A DNA stretch of 64,000 nucleotides from CAVVNN01 sp963749605 (lineage in GTDB: Bacteria; Actinomycetota; Thermoleophilia; Solirubrobacterales; 70-9). A model generated the notes under the pieces. The model did no database searches. It was not told the DNA's origin and saw only the letters and a program-made list of their open reading frames with translations. The position numbers and the translations under genes were made by a program. How positions within the stretch are numbered: position 1 is the stretch's first letter; each line of letters opens with the position of its first letter. The stretch is taken from contig CAVVNN010000002.1 of the NCBI GenBank assembly GCA_963749605.1, forward strand, positions 124,001 through 188,000. The letters run 5' to 3'. Positions 17,131-25,708 of this stretch are shown here, piece after piece.

Positions 17131-18416
17131 CCCGCTTCGACCCCGCCGGCCCGCTGCGCGGAGCCCTGCGCCCGCCGGCCGACAAGTCGATCTCCCACCG
17201 CGCCGCGCTGATCGCCGCGATGGGAGACGGCGAGACGGCGATCGAGAGCTACCTCGACTCGGCCGACACCCGCTCGACGCTGGCCGCGGTCGAAGCGCTG
17301 GGCGCTGAGGTCGAAGGGGTCACCGATGCGGCCCTCGCCCCGACGATCCGGATCCGCGGCGTCGGCCTGCGCGGCGCCGGCCCGGCGAGAATCGACGCGG
17401 GCAATGCCGGCACCCTGCTGCGCCTCTTGCCGGGATGGCTGGCGGGGCAGGAAGCGGGTGCCTGGACGCTCGACGGCGACGACTCGATCCGCCGCCGCCC
17501 GGTCGATCGCATCGTCGCTCCACTGCGCCAGATGGGCGCGCGCCTCAGCTGCCGCGAGGGCCGGCTGCCGCCGCTGGAGATCGAGGGCGCTCCCCTGCGC
17601 GGCATCTCCTACGAGCTGCCGGTGGCCAGCGCCCAGGTCAAGTCCTGCCTGCTCTTCGCGGGGCTGCTCGCCGAGGGCGAAACCCGTGTGATCGAGCCGC
17701 TTGCGACCCGAGACCACACGGAGCGCATGCTCGCCGCCGCCGGGGCTGAGATCGAGCGCGGCGACGGTGCTGTCGCCGTGAAGCCGGCGAGCCAGGTCGA
17801 GCCGTCCGAGATCGTCGTCCCCGCTGACTTCTCCTCGGCCGCCTTCTTCCTCGTAGCGGCCCTGCTCGTGCCCGGTAGCGAGATCAGCCTCGCCGGGGTC
17901 GGGCTCAACCCGACCCGGACCGGACTGCTGGCGATCCTGCGGCGGATGGGGGCGGAGACCGAGGTCGAACCCGAGGGTGAGCGGGGGGGAGAGCCGATCG
18001 GCCACATCCGCGCGCGATCCTTGCCGCTGCACGGTGTCGAGATCGGCGGCGCCGAGGTGCCGCTGGCGATCGACGAGCTGCCGCTGGTGGCGCTGGCCGC
18101 CTGCTTCGCCGAGGGCACGACGACGATTCGCGACGCCGCCGAGCTGCGGCGCAAGGAGTCCGATCGGATCGCAACCGTGAGCGAGGCGCTGAGTGCGCTC
18201 GGCGGCTCGGTCGAGGCGACCGAGGACGGGATGGCGATCGAGGGGAGCGGCGGCTTGCGGGGCGGCACGGTCCACTCGCACGGCGACCACCGGATCGCGA
18301 TGCTCGGGGCGGTCGCCGGCCTGGCCTCGCGCGAGGGGGTCGAGGTCGAGGGCATGGACGCGGCGGCGGTCAGCTACCCCGGCTTCGAGGCCGACCTCGC
18401 CTCGCTCCCATGGTGA
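17127..18416 (+). CDS. aroA: 5-enolpyruvylshikimate-3-phosphate synthase
   Basis: Sixth step of the shikimate pathway. The active-site motifs DKSISHRAALIAA (residues 14-26), DAGNAGTLLRLLPG, LRRKESDRI and GDHRIAM are present in order, and the length (429 aa) is standard. The glyphosate-site segment reads GNAGTLLRLL; the bacterial class is not further assigned. Overlaps tyrA (ATGA) and cmk (7 nt), so the block from the DAHP synthase to der seems to be one tightly coupled operon. Confidence 0.96.
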   Translation: MTRFDPAGPLRGALRPPADKSISHRAALIAAMGDGETAIESYLDSADTRSTLAAVEALGAEVEGVTDAALAPTIRIRGVGLRGAGPARIDAGNAGTLLRLLPGWLAGQEAGAWTLDGDDSIRRRPVDRIVAPLRQMGARLSCREGRLPPLEIEGAPLRGISYELPVASAQVKSCLLFAGLLAEGETRVIEPLATRDHTERMLAAAGAEIERGDGAVAVKPASQVEPSEIVVPADFSSAAFFLVAALLVPGSEISLAGVGLNPTRTGLLAILRRMGAETEVEPEGERGGEPIGHIRARSLPLHGVEIGGAEVPLAIDELPLVALAACFAEGTTTIRDAAELRRKESDRIATVSEALSALGGSVEATEDGMAIEGSGGLRGGTVHSHGDHRIAMLGAVAGLASREGVEVEGMDAAAVSYPGFEADLASLPW

Positions 18417-19048
18417 TCGCGATCGACGGTCCTGCCGGGGCCGGTAAGTCCTCGGTGGCCCGTGGCGTTGCGGCTGCGCTTGGCTTCACCTATCTCGACT
18501 CGGGGGCGATGTATCGCTGCGTGGCGCTGGCGGGGATCGAGCGCGGCGGCGATCTCGACGACGCCGAGGCGATGACCGAGATCGCGCTGGGCCTGGAGAT
18601 CGCCTTCGACGGCGACCGGGTGCTCAGCTCCAATCGCGACGTCTCGACCGCGATCCGCTCGCCCGAGGTGACCGAGGCCTCCTCGCGCGCCTCGATCCAC
18701 CCCGGAGTCCGCGAGGCGCTGGTCGTCCGCCAGCGGCAGATGATCGCCGCCGGCAGCTACGTCGCCGAGGGCCGCGACATCGGCACGGTGGTCAGTCCGG
18801 ACTCGCCGCTGAAGGTCTTCCTCACCGCCTCCGACGAGGAGAGGGCGCGCCGTCGCGCCGTTCAGACCGGAGAGGACCCAGGCGCCGTGCTCGCCGCCCA
18901 GCGCGAGCGCGACCGCCGTGACGAGACCCGTGAGCACAGCGCCCTGCGCGCCGCCCCCGACGCGGTCGAGATCGACACGACCGGCCTCTCCCTCGGCGAC
19001 GTGGTCGATCGCGTCGTCGAGCTGGCCCGCGAGCGAGGACTCGGATGA
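18410..19048 (+). CDS. cmk: Cytidylate kinase
   Basis: Phosphorylates CMP and dCMP. P-loop GPAGAGKSSVAR at residues 7-18, LDSGAMYRCVAL and the GRDIGTVV segment are typical; 212 aa. The link aroA-cmk-der is common in bacteria. The ATG start lies inside the aroA 3' end and the stop overlaps der by 4 nt. Confidence 0.96.
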   Translation: MVIAIDGPAGAGKSSVARGVAAALGFTYLDSGAMYRCVALAGIERGGDLDDAEAMTEIALGLEIAFDGDRVLSSNRDVSTAIRSPEVTEASSRASIHPGVREALVVRQRQMIAAGSYVAEGRDIGTVVSPDSPLKVFLTASDEERARRRAVQTGEDPGAVLAAQRERDRRDETREHSALRAAPDAVEIDTTGLSLGDVVDRVVELARERGLG

Positions 19049-20355
19049 GCGTTCCAACTGTCGCCGTCGTCGGCTTCCCCAACGTCGGCAAGAGCACGCT
19101 GGTCAACCGGCTTGCGGGTGGCCGCGAGACGGTCACCCACGCCGAGCCCGGGGTCACCCGCGACCGCAAGCGGGTTCCGTGCGAGTGGAACGGGGTCGCC
19201 TTCGAGCTGGTCGACACCGGGGGGATCGACATCGAGGACGCGGGCGAGCTCGCCGCGGACGTCCAGCGTCAGGCCCGACTCGGGATTGCCGAGGCCGACG
19301 CGGTGCTGCTGGTCGTCGACGCCCGCGCCGGCCTGCGCGCGGGCGACGCCGAGCTGGCGAAGACGCTGCGCGGCGGGGAGGTTCCGGTCCTCGTCGTCGC
19401 CAACAAGGTCGACCGCCCCGACGAAGGCCACGTCGCGGCCGAGTTCAACAAGCTGGGCCTCGGTGAGCCGGTCGCGGTCTCGGCCACTCATGGGCTCGGC
19501 AGCGGCGACCTGCTCGACCTGATCGTCGAGGCGCTCGGCGATCGCGAGCCGGTCGCGGTCGACGACGAGGTCACCCGGGTCGCCGTGATCGGCCGCCCCA
19601 ACGTCGGCAAGTCCTCGCTCGTCAACGCCTTCCTCGACTCCGACCGGGTGATCGTCTCCGAGGCCGCCGGAACGACCCGCGATGCGATCGACACCGAGCT
19701 GGCCCTCGACGGCCGCCGCGTGATGCTGGTCGACACCGCCGGGCTGCGCCGCCGCGCCAAGGTGGCGGGCACGGTCGACTACTACGCCCAGCTGCGCTCC
19801 GAACGCGCGGTCGAGCGCGCCGACGTCGCGCTGGTCGTCTGCGACGCGTCCGACGGCGTCACCGCGGAAGACCTGCGGGTGGCGGAGATGGCGATGCGCG
19901 CCGGCTGCGCCACCCTGCTCGCCCTCAACAAGTGGGACGTCACCGCCACCGACATCGACGACGCCCGCGCCCGGGTCGAGCGCAAGCTGCGCCTGCGGCC
20001 GGCCGTGATCACCTGCTCGGCCCTGCGCGGGCGGAACGTGGCGCGGTTGCTGCCGCGGGCGATGGAGCTTGCCGACCGCGCCGCCGAGCGGATCCCGACC
20101 CCGGAGCTGAATCGGTTCGTCGCCGACGCCGTCGCCCGCACCCCGCCCCCGGCGCGTCGCGGCCGCCGCCTGCGGCTCTACTACGCGGCGCAGGTCGGAG
20201 AGCGGCCGCCGCGAATCGCGATCCAGGTCAACGACCGCAAGCTGATCACCCGCGACTGGGCCTACCACCTGGAGAACCGGCTGCGCGAGGCCTACGGCCT
20301 CGAGGGAGTGCCGCTGGTGATCGACTTCGTCCCACACTCGGGTCGCCGTCGCTAG
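19045..20355 (+). CDS. der: Ribosome biogenesis GTPase Der (EngA)
   Basis: Double GTPase required for 50S subunit maturation. Two G domains in tandem are clear: GFPNVGKSTLVN (residues about 9-20) with DTGG and NKVD, and GRPNVGKSSLVN (about 183-194) with DTAG and NKWD, followed by a C-terminal KH-like domain ending in GVPLVIDF. Length 436 aa. Its TAG stop doubles as the start of the TAGGCT box of metK. Confidence 0.97.
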   Translation: MSVPTVAVVGFPNVGKSTLVNRLAGGRETVTHAEPGVTRDRKRVPCEWNGVAFELVDTGGIDIEDAGELAADVQRQARLGIAEADAVLLVVDARAGLRAGDAELAKTLRGGEVPVLVVANKVDRPDEGHVAAEFNKLGLGEPVAVSATHGLGSGDLLDLIVEALGDREPVAVDDEVTRVAVIGRPNVGKSSLVNAFLDSDRVIVSEAAGTTRDAIDTELALDGRRVMLVDTAGLRRRAKVAGTVDYYAQLRSERAVERADVALVVCDASDGVTAEDLRVAEMAMRAGCATLLALNKWDVTATDIDDARARVERKLRLRPAVITCSALRGRNVARLLPRAMELADRAAERIPTPELNRFVADAVARTPPPARRGRRLRLYYAAQVGERPPRIAIQVNDRKLITRDWAYHLENRLREAYGLEGVPLVIDFVPHSGRRR

Positions 20356-20358
20356 GCT
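20353..20358 (+). promoter_or_regulatory. -10 box TAGGCT fused to der stop
   Basis: TAGGCT ends 6 nt before the metK ATG. No SAM riboswitch can fit in the 9-bp gap between der and metK. Confidence 0.6.
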
Positions 20359-20364
20359 TCCGGC

Positions 20365-21615
20365 ATGACCGAAACCAAACCGCTCGCCGAGGGTGAGTAC
20401 CTCTTCACCTCCGAGTCCGTCACCGAGGGCCACCCCGACAAGGTCTGCGACCAGATCTCCGACGGCGTCCTCGACGCCGTCATGGCCGAGGACCCCGAGG
20501 GCCGAGTCGCCTGCGAGACCCTGGTCAACACCGGGATGGCGGTGATCTCGGGCGAGATCTCGACCGACGTCCACCTCGACGTGCCCGAGATCGTGCGCGA
20601 GACGATCCGCGGAATCGGCTACGACCACGGCGACTACGGCTACAACTGCGACCACATCTCGGTCCTGGTTTCGCTCGACAAGCAGTCGCCCGACATCGCC
20701 CAGGGCGTCGACGCCTCCCATGAGACGCGGTTCGGCCAGGCTGGCGACGACGAGCTGCTGATCGCCGGCGCGGGGGACCAGGGGATGATGTTCGGCTACG
20801 CGACCGACGAGACCGAGGCGCTGATGCCGATGCCGATCCAGATCGCGCACCGGCTCGCCGAGCGGCTCGCCGCCGTACGCAAGGACGGCACACTCGGCTA
20901 CCTCGGTCCAGACGGCAAGACCCAGGTCACGGTCCGCTACGCCGACGGCCGCCCGATCGGGGTCGAGAAGCTCTTGATCTCTACCCAGCACGCCGAGGGC
21001 GTCGACTCGGAATCGACGATCAAGCCCGACCTCTGGGAGCACGTGGTGCTGCCGGTGCTCGATGCCGAGGTCCCGGGCCTCTACGACGAGGGCGAGCTGC
21101 GCGACGGCTTCCTCGTCAACCCGACCGGCAAGTTCGTGATCGGCGGCCCTGTCGGCGACGCCGGCCTCACCGGCCGCAAGATCATCGTCGACACCTACGG
21201 TGGGATGGCGCGCCACGGCGGCGGCGCCTTCTCCGGCAAGGACCCCTCAAAGGTCGACCGCTCGGCCGCCTACGCGACCCGGCACGTGGCGAAGAACCTC
21301 GTCGCGGCCGGTCTCGCCGATCGCTGCGAGGTCCAGGTCGCCTACGCGATCGGCGTCGCTCACCCGATCTCGCTGATGGTCGAGACCTTCGGCACCGGCA
21401 AGCTCCCCGATTCGGAGATCTCGCGACTCGTCGAGGCCGAGTTCGACCTGCGGCCGGGCGCCTTCCGCCGCTACCTCGACCTGCACCGCCCGATCTTCCA
21501 GAAGACCGCTGCCTACGGCCACTTCGGCCGCGAGGGAGAGGCCTTCACCTGGGAGCGGACGGATCGCGTCGACGCTCTGCGCGAGGCCGCGGGCCTTGCC
21601 GCTGCCCCCGCTTAG
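20365..21615 (+). CDS. metK: S-adenosylmethionine synthetase
   Basis: Makes S-adenosylmethionine from methionine and ATP. Signatures TEGHPDKVCDQISDGVLDA, GAGDQGMMFGYA and GGGAFSGKDPSKVDRS are intact; 416 aa. The ATG lies 6 nt after TAGGCT, so the transcript should be leaderless. At the 3' end the TAG stop (21613-21615) overlaps the TAA stop of the convergent PH-domain gene within a 4-nt TTAG. Confidence 0.97.
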   Translation: MTETKPLAEGEYLFTSESVTEGHPDKVCDQISDGVLDAVMAEDPEGRVACETLVNTGMAVISGEISTDVHLDVPEIVRETIRGIGYDHGDYGYNCDHISVLVSLDKQSPDIAQGVDASHETRFGQAGDDELLIAGAGDQGMMFGYATDETEALMPMPIQIAHRLAERLAAVRKDGTLGYLGPDGKTQVTVRYADGRPIGVEKLLISTQHAEGVDSESTIKPDLWEHVVLPVLDAEVPGLYDEGELRDGFLVNPTGKFVIGGPVGDAGLTGRKIIVDTYGGMARHGGGAFSGKDPSKVDRSAAYATRHVAKNLVAAGLADRCEVQVAYAIGVAHPISLMVETFGTGKLPDSEISRLVEAEFDLRPGAFRRYLDLHRPIFQKTAAYGHFGREGEAFTWERTDRVDALREAAGLAAAPA

Positions 21616-22118
21616 CTCGGAGGCTGGGGTTCGCCCAAGCCGTGGCTCCCGGCGGCGTTCGCGCCGGTTGCCTGGTCGACGCGGTGGACCACTTCGCCAG
21701 GGTCGGCGACGCCGGCGAAGACGAAGTCGTAGTCGTCGCTGGCGGCGGTATCGAAGTCGACGTCGCCGATCTGCATGATCCGCTGGTAGATGCTCTGGCG
21801 GTAGTTGACGTTCTGGACTCGCTCCAGTCGCGTCTCCTGGATCTCCCGCGAGACGATCCCGCGCTTGATGTTGAGGCGGCGGTCGGTGATCGTGTAGGTG
21901 GTCGCCATCCGCCTGACGAAGCCGACCACCACGGTGAGGGCAATCACCGCGAGGACGACGAGGAAAACGTCGGTCGAGCCGGCGCCGAAGAGCTTGAACA
22001 GCACCCCAAGGATCGCCGCGACCAGGATCCCCTTCAGGTAGAAGCCCAACAGCGCCCGCCACGACGGGTGGCCCTGGAAGATCACCTGCTCCCCGGGACT
22101 GAGGTTGAGGCCGGCCAC
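21612..22118 (-). CDS. Bacterial PH-domain (bPH2/DUF304) membrane protein
   Basis: Unknown role; proteins with this domain (YdbS-like) are small membrane proteins with a pleckstrin-like beta domain. After SPGEQVIFQGHPSW there are two membrane segments (about residues 24-41 and 50-68), then the bPH2 motif TYTITDRRLNIKRGIVSRE and LERVQNVNYRQSIYQRI. Start chosen at GTG 22118: it begins the family homology and lies 6 nt after a TATGCT box on the minus strand. An in-frame ATG at 22154 would add 12 unconserved residues. Length 168 aa. Confidence 0.82.
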   Translation of the reverse strand: MAGLNLSPGEQVIFQGHPSWRALLGFYLKGILVAAILGVLFKLFGAGSTDVFLVVLAVIALTVVVGFVRRMATTYTITDRRLNIKRGIVSREIQETRLERVQNVNYRQSIYQRIMQIGDVDFDTAASDDYDFVFAGVADPGEVVHRVDQATGANAAGSHGLGEPQPPS

Positions 22119-22124
22119 GAGCGC

Positions 22125-22130
22125 AGCATA
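22125..22130 (-). promoter_or_regulatory. -10 box TATGCT for the PH-domain gene
   Basis: Read on the minus strand, TATGCT ends 6 nt before GTG 22118, the same spacing as for ten plus- and minus-strand genes in the window. It supports the shorter start. Confidence 0.5.
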
Positions 22131-22153
22131 CCCGCGGCGTCCGCCTTCCTCCA

Positions 22154-22159
22154 TACCGT
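22154..22159 (+). promoter_or_regulatory. -10 box TACCGT for priA
   Basis: TACCGT ends 9 nt before ATG 22169; no Shine-Dalgarno is seen. Confidence 0.45.
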
Positions 22160-22168
22160 GAGTAGACG

Positions 22169-24148
22169 ATGGAGTCGATCGCCAAGGTCGAGCCGCTCAC
22201 CACGGCCCGCGCGCTGCGTGGGCCGTTCGACTACCGGCTGCCCGCCGAGATGGCGGACGTGGGGGTGGGGAGCGTCGTGCGGGTGCCCTTCGGGCGGCAG
22301 CGCATCCTCGGCGTCGTCGTCGGCCTGGCCGAGTCGTCAGACCTCCCGCCGGAGCGCCTCGCCGAGCCGATCGAAGCGCTGGCGACGGGGGTGCCGGCGG
22401 AGCTGGTCAGACTCGGCCTCTGGGTCTCCCGCGAGTACTGCTCGACTCCCTCGCGGGGGCTGCAGCTGGTGCTGCCGCCCGGCGCCGAGGTGCGCAAGCG
22501 CCGCAGCAGGCCGCGGGTCCAGTTGCCGGGCGTGGCGCTTGCAGACGCCGTCGCACCGCAGCTCCTCCCCGAGCAGGCGCGGGCGGTCGAGGAGATCGCC
22601 GCGGCGCTCGACGGGGAGGCAGAGGCGCCCCGCAAGCTGCTTCTGCACGGGGTGACCGGCTCTGGCAAGACCGAGGTCTACCTCGCCGCGGTTGAGGCGG
22701 CGCTGGCGCAGGGGAGGGGGGCGATCGTCCTCGTCCCAGAGATCGGCCTCGCTCCGCAGGCGGTGTCGCGCTTCCGCGCCCGCCTGGGCGACCACTTCGC
22801 CGTCCTGCACTCGGCCCTCACCGACGCCGAGCGCTACGACGAGTGGCGGCGGCTGCGCAGTGGCGAGGCGAGCGTCTGCGTCGGCCCCCGTTCCGCCGTG
22901 TTCGCCCCGGTGCAGAACCTCGGCTTGATCGTGATCGACGAGGAGCACGACCCCTCCTACAAGCAGGAGAGCGATCCCTGCTACGACGCCCGCGCAGTCG
23001 CTCGCCGTCGCGCCGAGGACTGCGGCGCGGTCCTCGTCGCCGGCACCGCGACGCCGCGGCCCGAGTCGTGGCTGGAGCTGCCGCGCATCGAGCTGCCGCG
23101 TCGCGTCGACGGTCGCCGTCTGCCGCCTGTCGAGGTCATCGACATGCGCGGCGCCGACCCTCGCTCCGGGCCGCTGCACCCAACTACCTGGGAGGCGCTG
23201 GAGGGGGTCCGCCGCACCGGCGCCAAGGCGATCGTGATGATCAACCGCCGCGGCTTCGCCCCCTGGCTCACCTGCCGCTCCTGCGGACGCCACTGGAGCT
23301 GTCCCAACTGCGACGTCTCGCTGATCGTCCACCTCCACAGCGGCCGCCTTGTCTGCCACCACTGCGCCCACGCCGAGGCGCTGCCGCGGATCTGCTCGGA
23401 GTGCAAATCGACCGCCCTCTCCCGCGCCGGCGCCGGCACCGAGCGGATCGAAGGACTGCTGGCGGAGCGCCTCGCCCCGATGCCGGTCTTCCGCCTCGAC
23501 TCCGACGCCGCCGCCGGGCGCGGCGCTCACGCCGACATCCTCGACCGCTTCTCCGCGGCGCGCAGCGGCGTCCTGGTCGGCACGCAGATGGTCGCCAAGG
23601 GCCACGACTTCCCCGAGGTGACGCTGAGCGCGATCCTCGACGCCGACGCGACCCTGCGCTTTCCCGACTTTCGCGCCGAGGAGCGCACCTTCGCCATGGT
23701 CGCCCAGCTGGCCGGCCGCAGCGGCCGCGGCGAGGCCGGCGGGAAGGTGATCGTCCAGACCCTGGCGCCGGACGCCGCCAGCGTGGCCCACGCCGCCCGC
23801 CACGACGCGGCTGGCTTCCTGGCCGGGGAGATCGAGCGACGCCGCCTGCTGCGCTATCCGCCCTTCTCCCACCTCGTCCGGATCGTGCTCAGGGCCGAGT
23901 CGGAGCCACGACTGGAGGAGACGGCCGCGCGCCTCGCCGCCGAGCTGGGCGAGGCGCTGCCCGAGGGGACCGACCTGCTCGGCCCGGCGCCGATGTTCCG
24001 CGTCCGCAACCGGCACCGCCGCCGCCTGTTGATCAAGGCCGGCGACCGCGAGGCCGCCGTCGCCGCCGTGCGCGGGACGGTCGAGCGGCTCGCCTCCGAT
24101 CGCGCCCTTCGCGACGTCGCACTGAGCGTCGACGTCGACCCGCAGTAG
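22169..24148 (+). CDS. priA: Primosomal protein N' (PriA helicase)
   Basis: 3'-to-5' helicase that restarts stalled replication forks and loads DnaB. Walker A GVTGSGKTEVY (about residues 163-173), DEEH box (VIDEEHDPSYKQ), and a zinc-binding region with paired Cys (CRSCGRHWSCPNC, CHHC, CSECK) are all in place, so it looks catalytically complete, unlike the ATPase-dead PriA of many other actinobacteria. Length 659 aa. Its only close neighbour before is the divergent PH gene. Confidence 0.95.
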   Translation: MESIAKVEPLTTARALRGPFDYRLPAEMADVGVGSVVRVPFGRQRILGVVVGLAESSDLPPERLAEPIEALATGVPAELVRLGLWVSREYCSTPSRGLQLVLPPGAEVRKRRSRPRVQLPGVALADAVAPQLLPEQARAVEEIAAALDGEAEAPRKLLLHGVTGSGKTEVYLAAVEAALAQGRGAIVLVPEIGLAPQAVSRFRARLGDHFAVLHSALTDAERYDEWRRLRSGEASVCVGPRSAVFAPVQNLGLIVIDEEHDPSYKQESDPCYDARAVARRRAEDCGAVLVAGTATPRPESWLELPRIELPRRVDGRRLPPVEVIDMRGADPRSGPLHPTTWEALEGVRRTGAKAIVMINRRGFAPWLTCRSCGRHWSCPNCDVSLIVHLHSGRLVCHHCAHAEALPRICSECKSTALSRAGAGTERIEGLLAERLAPMPVFRLDSDAAAGRGAHADILDRFSAARSGVLVGTQMVAKGHDFPEVTLSAILDADATLRFPDFRAEERTFAMVAQLAGRSGRGEAGGKVIVQTLAPDAASVAHAARHDAAGFLAGEIERRRLLRYPPFSHLVRIVLRAESEPRLEETAARLAAELGEALPEGTDLLGPAPMFRVRNRHRRRLLIKAGDREAAVAAVRGTVERLASDRALRDVALSVDVDPQ

Positions 24149-24164
24149 CGCCGTCGCCAATCCT

Positions 24165-24170
24165 TAGACT
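24165..24170 (+). promoter_or_regulatory. -10 box TAGACT for def
   Basis: TAGACT ends 9 nt before ATG 24180, in the 31-bp gap after priA. Confidence 0.5.
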
Positions 24171-24179
24171 CAGCATTGG

Positions 24180-24806
24180 ATGAGTGAGCCAGTCGAGACC
24201 GACGCCGGCGAGCGCCAGCTCGAGGCGGAGTTGCTGGAGCGCCGCGAGGCGGCGCTGGCGCAGGTGGTCAAGTTCGGCGACCCGGTGCTGAAGAGCAGGG
24301 CGTCGCCGGTGAGCGAGTTCGGCCCTGAGCTGCGGGCCGAGATCGAGCGGATGGCCACGATCATGCGGGAGGGCATGGGCGTCGGGCTGGCGGCGACGCA
24401 ACTCGGGATCCTGCGGCGATTGCTCGTCTTCCAGGCCGGTTCCGACAACGAACCGACCGCCCTCGTCAATCCCGAGGTCGAGTGGATCTCCGAGGAGGCG
24501 GTCGTCGCCGAGGAGGGCTGCCTCAGCCTGCCGCGTGTCTCGATGGACGTCGAGCGGCCCCTGCACGTCAGGGTCAGCGGGCGCGACGCCGACGGCGAGC
24601 CGGTGAGCCTCGAGGCGTCCGGCCTCGAGGCGCGCGTGCTCCAGCACGAGATCGACCACCTCGACGGCATCCTGATCCTCGACCGCACCACCCGCGAGCA
24701 GCGAAAGGGCGCTCTGCGGGCGCTGCGTGAGGGCGCCAGCTACAGCCCGCCCAGCGAGGACGCCGACGAGCCGGCCGAGCATCGAGAGCCTCGAACCGAC
24801 GCGTGA
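24180..24806 (+). CDS. def: Peptide deformylase
   Basis: Removes the formyl group from nascent proteins. The three metal-site motifs GVGLAATQLG, EEGCLSLP and QHEIDHLDG are intact. About 25 N-terminal residues before the core (LAQVVKFGDPVL) and 25 after it are charged extensions; length 208 aa. It is followed, with a 4-nt overlap, by fmt, the enzyme that puts the formyl group on initiator tRNA, and then by rsmB, a classic def-fmt-rsmB group. Confidence 0.96.
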   Translation: MSEPVETDAGERQLEAELLERREAALAQVVKFGDPVLKSRASPVSEFGPELRAEIERMATIMREGMGVGLAATQLGILRRLLVFQAGSDNEPTALVNPEVEWISEEAVVAEEGCLSLPRVSMDVERPLHVRVSGRDADGEPVSLEASGLEARVLQHEIDHLDGILILDRTTREQRKGALRALREGASYSPPSEDADEPAEHREPRTDA

Positions 24807-25708
24807 GGACGATCTTCCTTGGGACCTCCGAGTTCGCTGCGGCGGTGCTGCGCCGGCTCGCCGATTCCCCTCATCGCCCCCTGCTCGTCGTCACCCCGCC
24901 GGACCGCCCGCAGGGCCGCGGCCGCAGCGTTCAGCCGCCCCCCGCGGCGGAGGTTGCGAGGGAGCTCGGGATCGAGTTGGCGCAGGTCGAGAGCGTCAAC
25001 GACGACGCCGCGCTGGAGCGGATCCGCTCGGTGCAGCCAGAGACCGCGGCCGTCTGCGCCTTCGGCCAGCTGATCCGCGAGCCGCTGCTCTCCGAGCTGC
25101 CGATGTTGAACGTGCACCCGTCGATGCTGCCGCGCTGGCGAGGCGCGGCGCCGATCGAGCGGGCGATCATGGAGGGTGACGCTCGCACCGGCGTCAGCGT
25201 CATGCGGGTCACCGCCGGCCTGGACTCCGGGCCGGTTGCCCTCCAGGAGGAGGTCTCGATCGGCTCCGACGAGGACTATGCGGGCCTCTCCGCGCGGCTC
25301 TCCGCGCTCGGAGGAGAGCTGCTGGTGCGGGCGCTCGACCTGGAAGCAGAGGGCCGGCTGGAGCTCACCGAGCAGGACGAGGACGGGGCGACCTACGCGG
25401 AGAAGGTCGGCCCCAGCGAGCGCCGCCTCGACCCGGCCCGGCCGGCTGAGCAGCTCGCCCGCACCGTGCGCGCGCTGACACCACACGTCGGCGCCTACCT
25501 GGAGCTCTCCGGCGGCAAGCGGCTCGGGGTGCGGCGCGCCCGCCCCGTCGACGTCAGCGTCGGGACCGGAGAGGTGCGAGCCGAGTGGGGCGCGCTCCTG
25601 CTCGGCTGTGGCCGGGGCGCGCTGAGGCTGGAAGTCGTGCAGCCCCCCGGAGGCAAGCCGATGCAGGCCGACGCCTACCTGCGCGGCCACCCGCTGCCGC
25701 GGATATGA
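24803..25708 (+). CDS. fmt: Methionyl-tRNA formyltransferase
   Basis: Formylates initiator Met-tRNA with 10-formyl-THF. The N-terminus RTIFLGTSEFAAAVLRRL, the active-site region NVHPSMLPRWRGAAPIERAI and the catalytic Asp region near LDSGPVALQ are clear; 301 aa. The GTG start overlaps the def stop (GTGA); the stop overlaps rsmB (ATGA). Confidence 0.96.
   Translation: MRTIFLGTSEFAAAVLRRLADSPHRPLLVVTPPDRPQGRGRSVQPPPAAEVARELGIELAQVESVNDDAALERIRSVQPETAAVCAFGQLIREPLLSELPMLNVHPSMLPRWRGAAPIERAIMEGDARTGVSVMRVTAGLDSGPVALQEEVSIGSDEDYAGLSARLSALGGELLVRALDLEAEGRLELTEQDEDGATYAEKVGPSERRLDPARPAEQLARTVRALTPHVGAYLELSGGKRLGVRRARPVDVSVGTGEVRAEWGALLLGCGRGALRLEVVQPPGGKPMQADAYLRGHPLPRI

Noticed and set aside
20341..20364. 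SAM riboswitch before metK
   Set aside because: der and metK are 9 bp apart, and the preceding DNA is der coding sequence.
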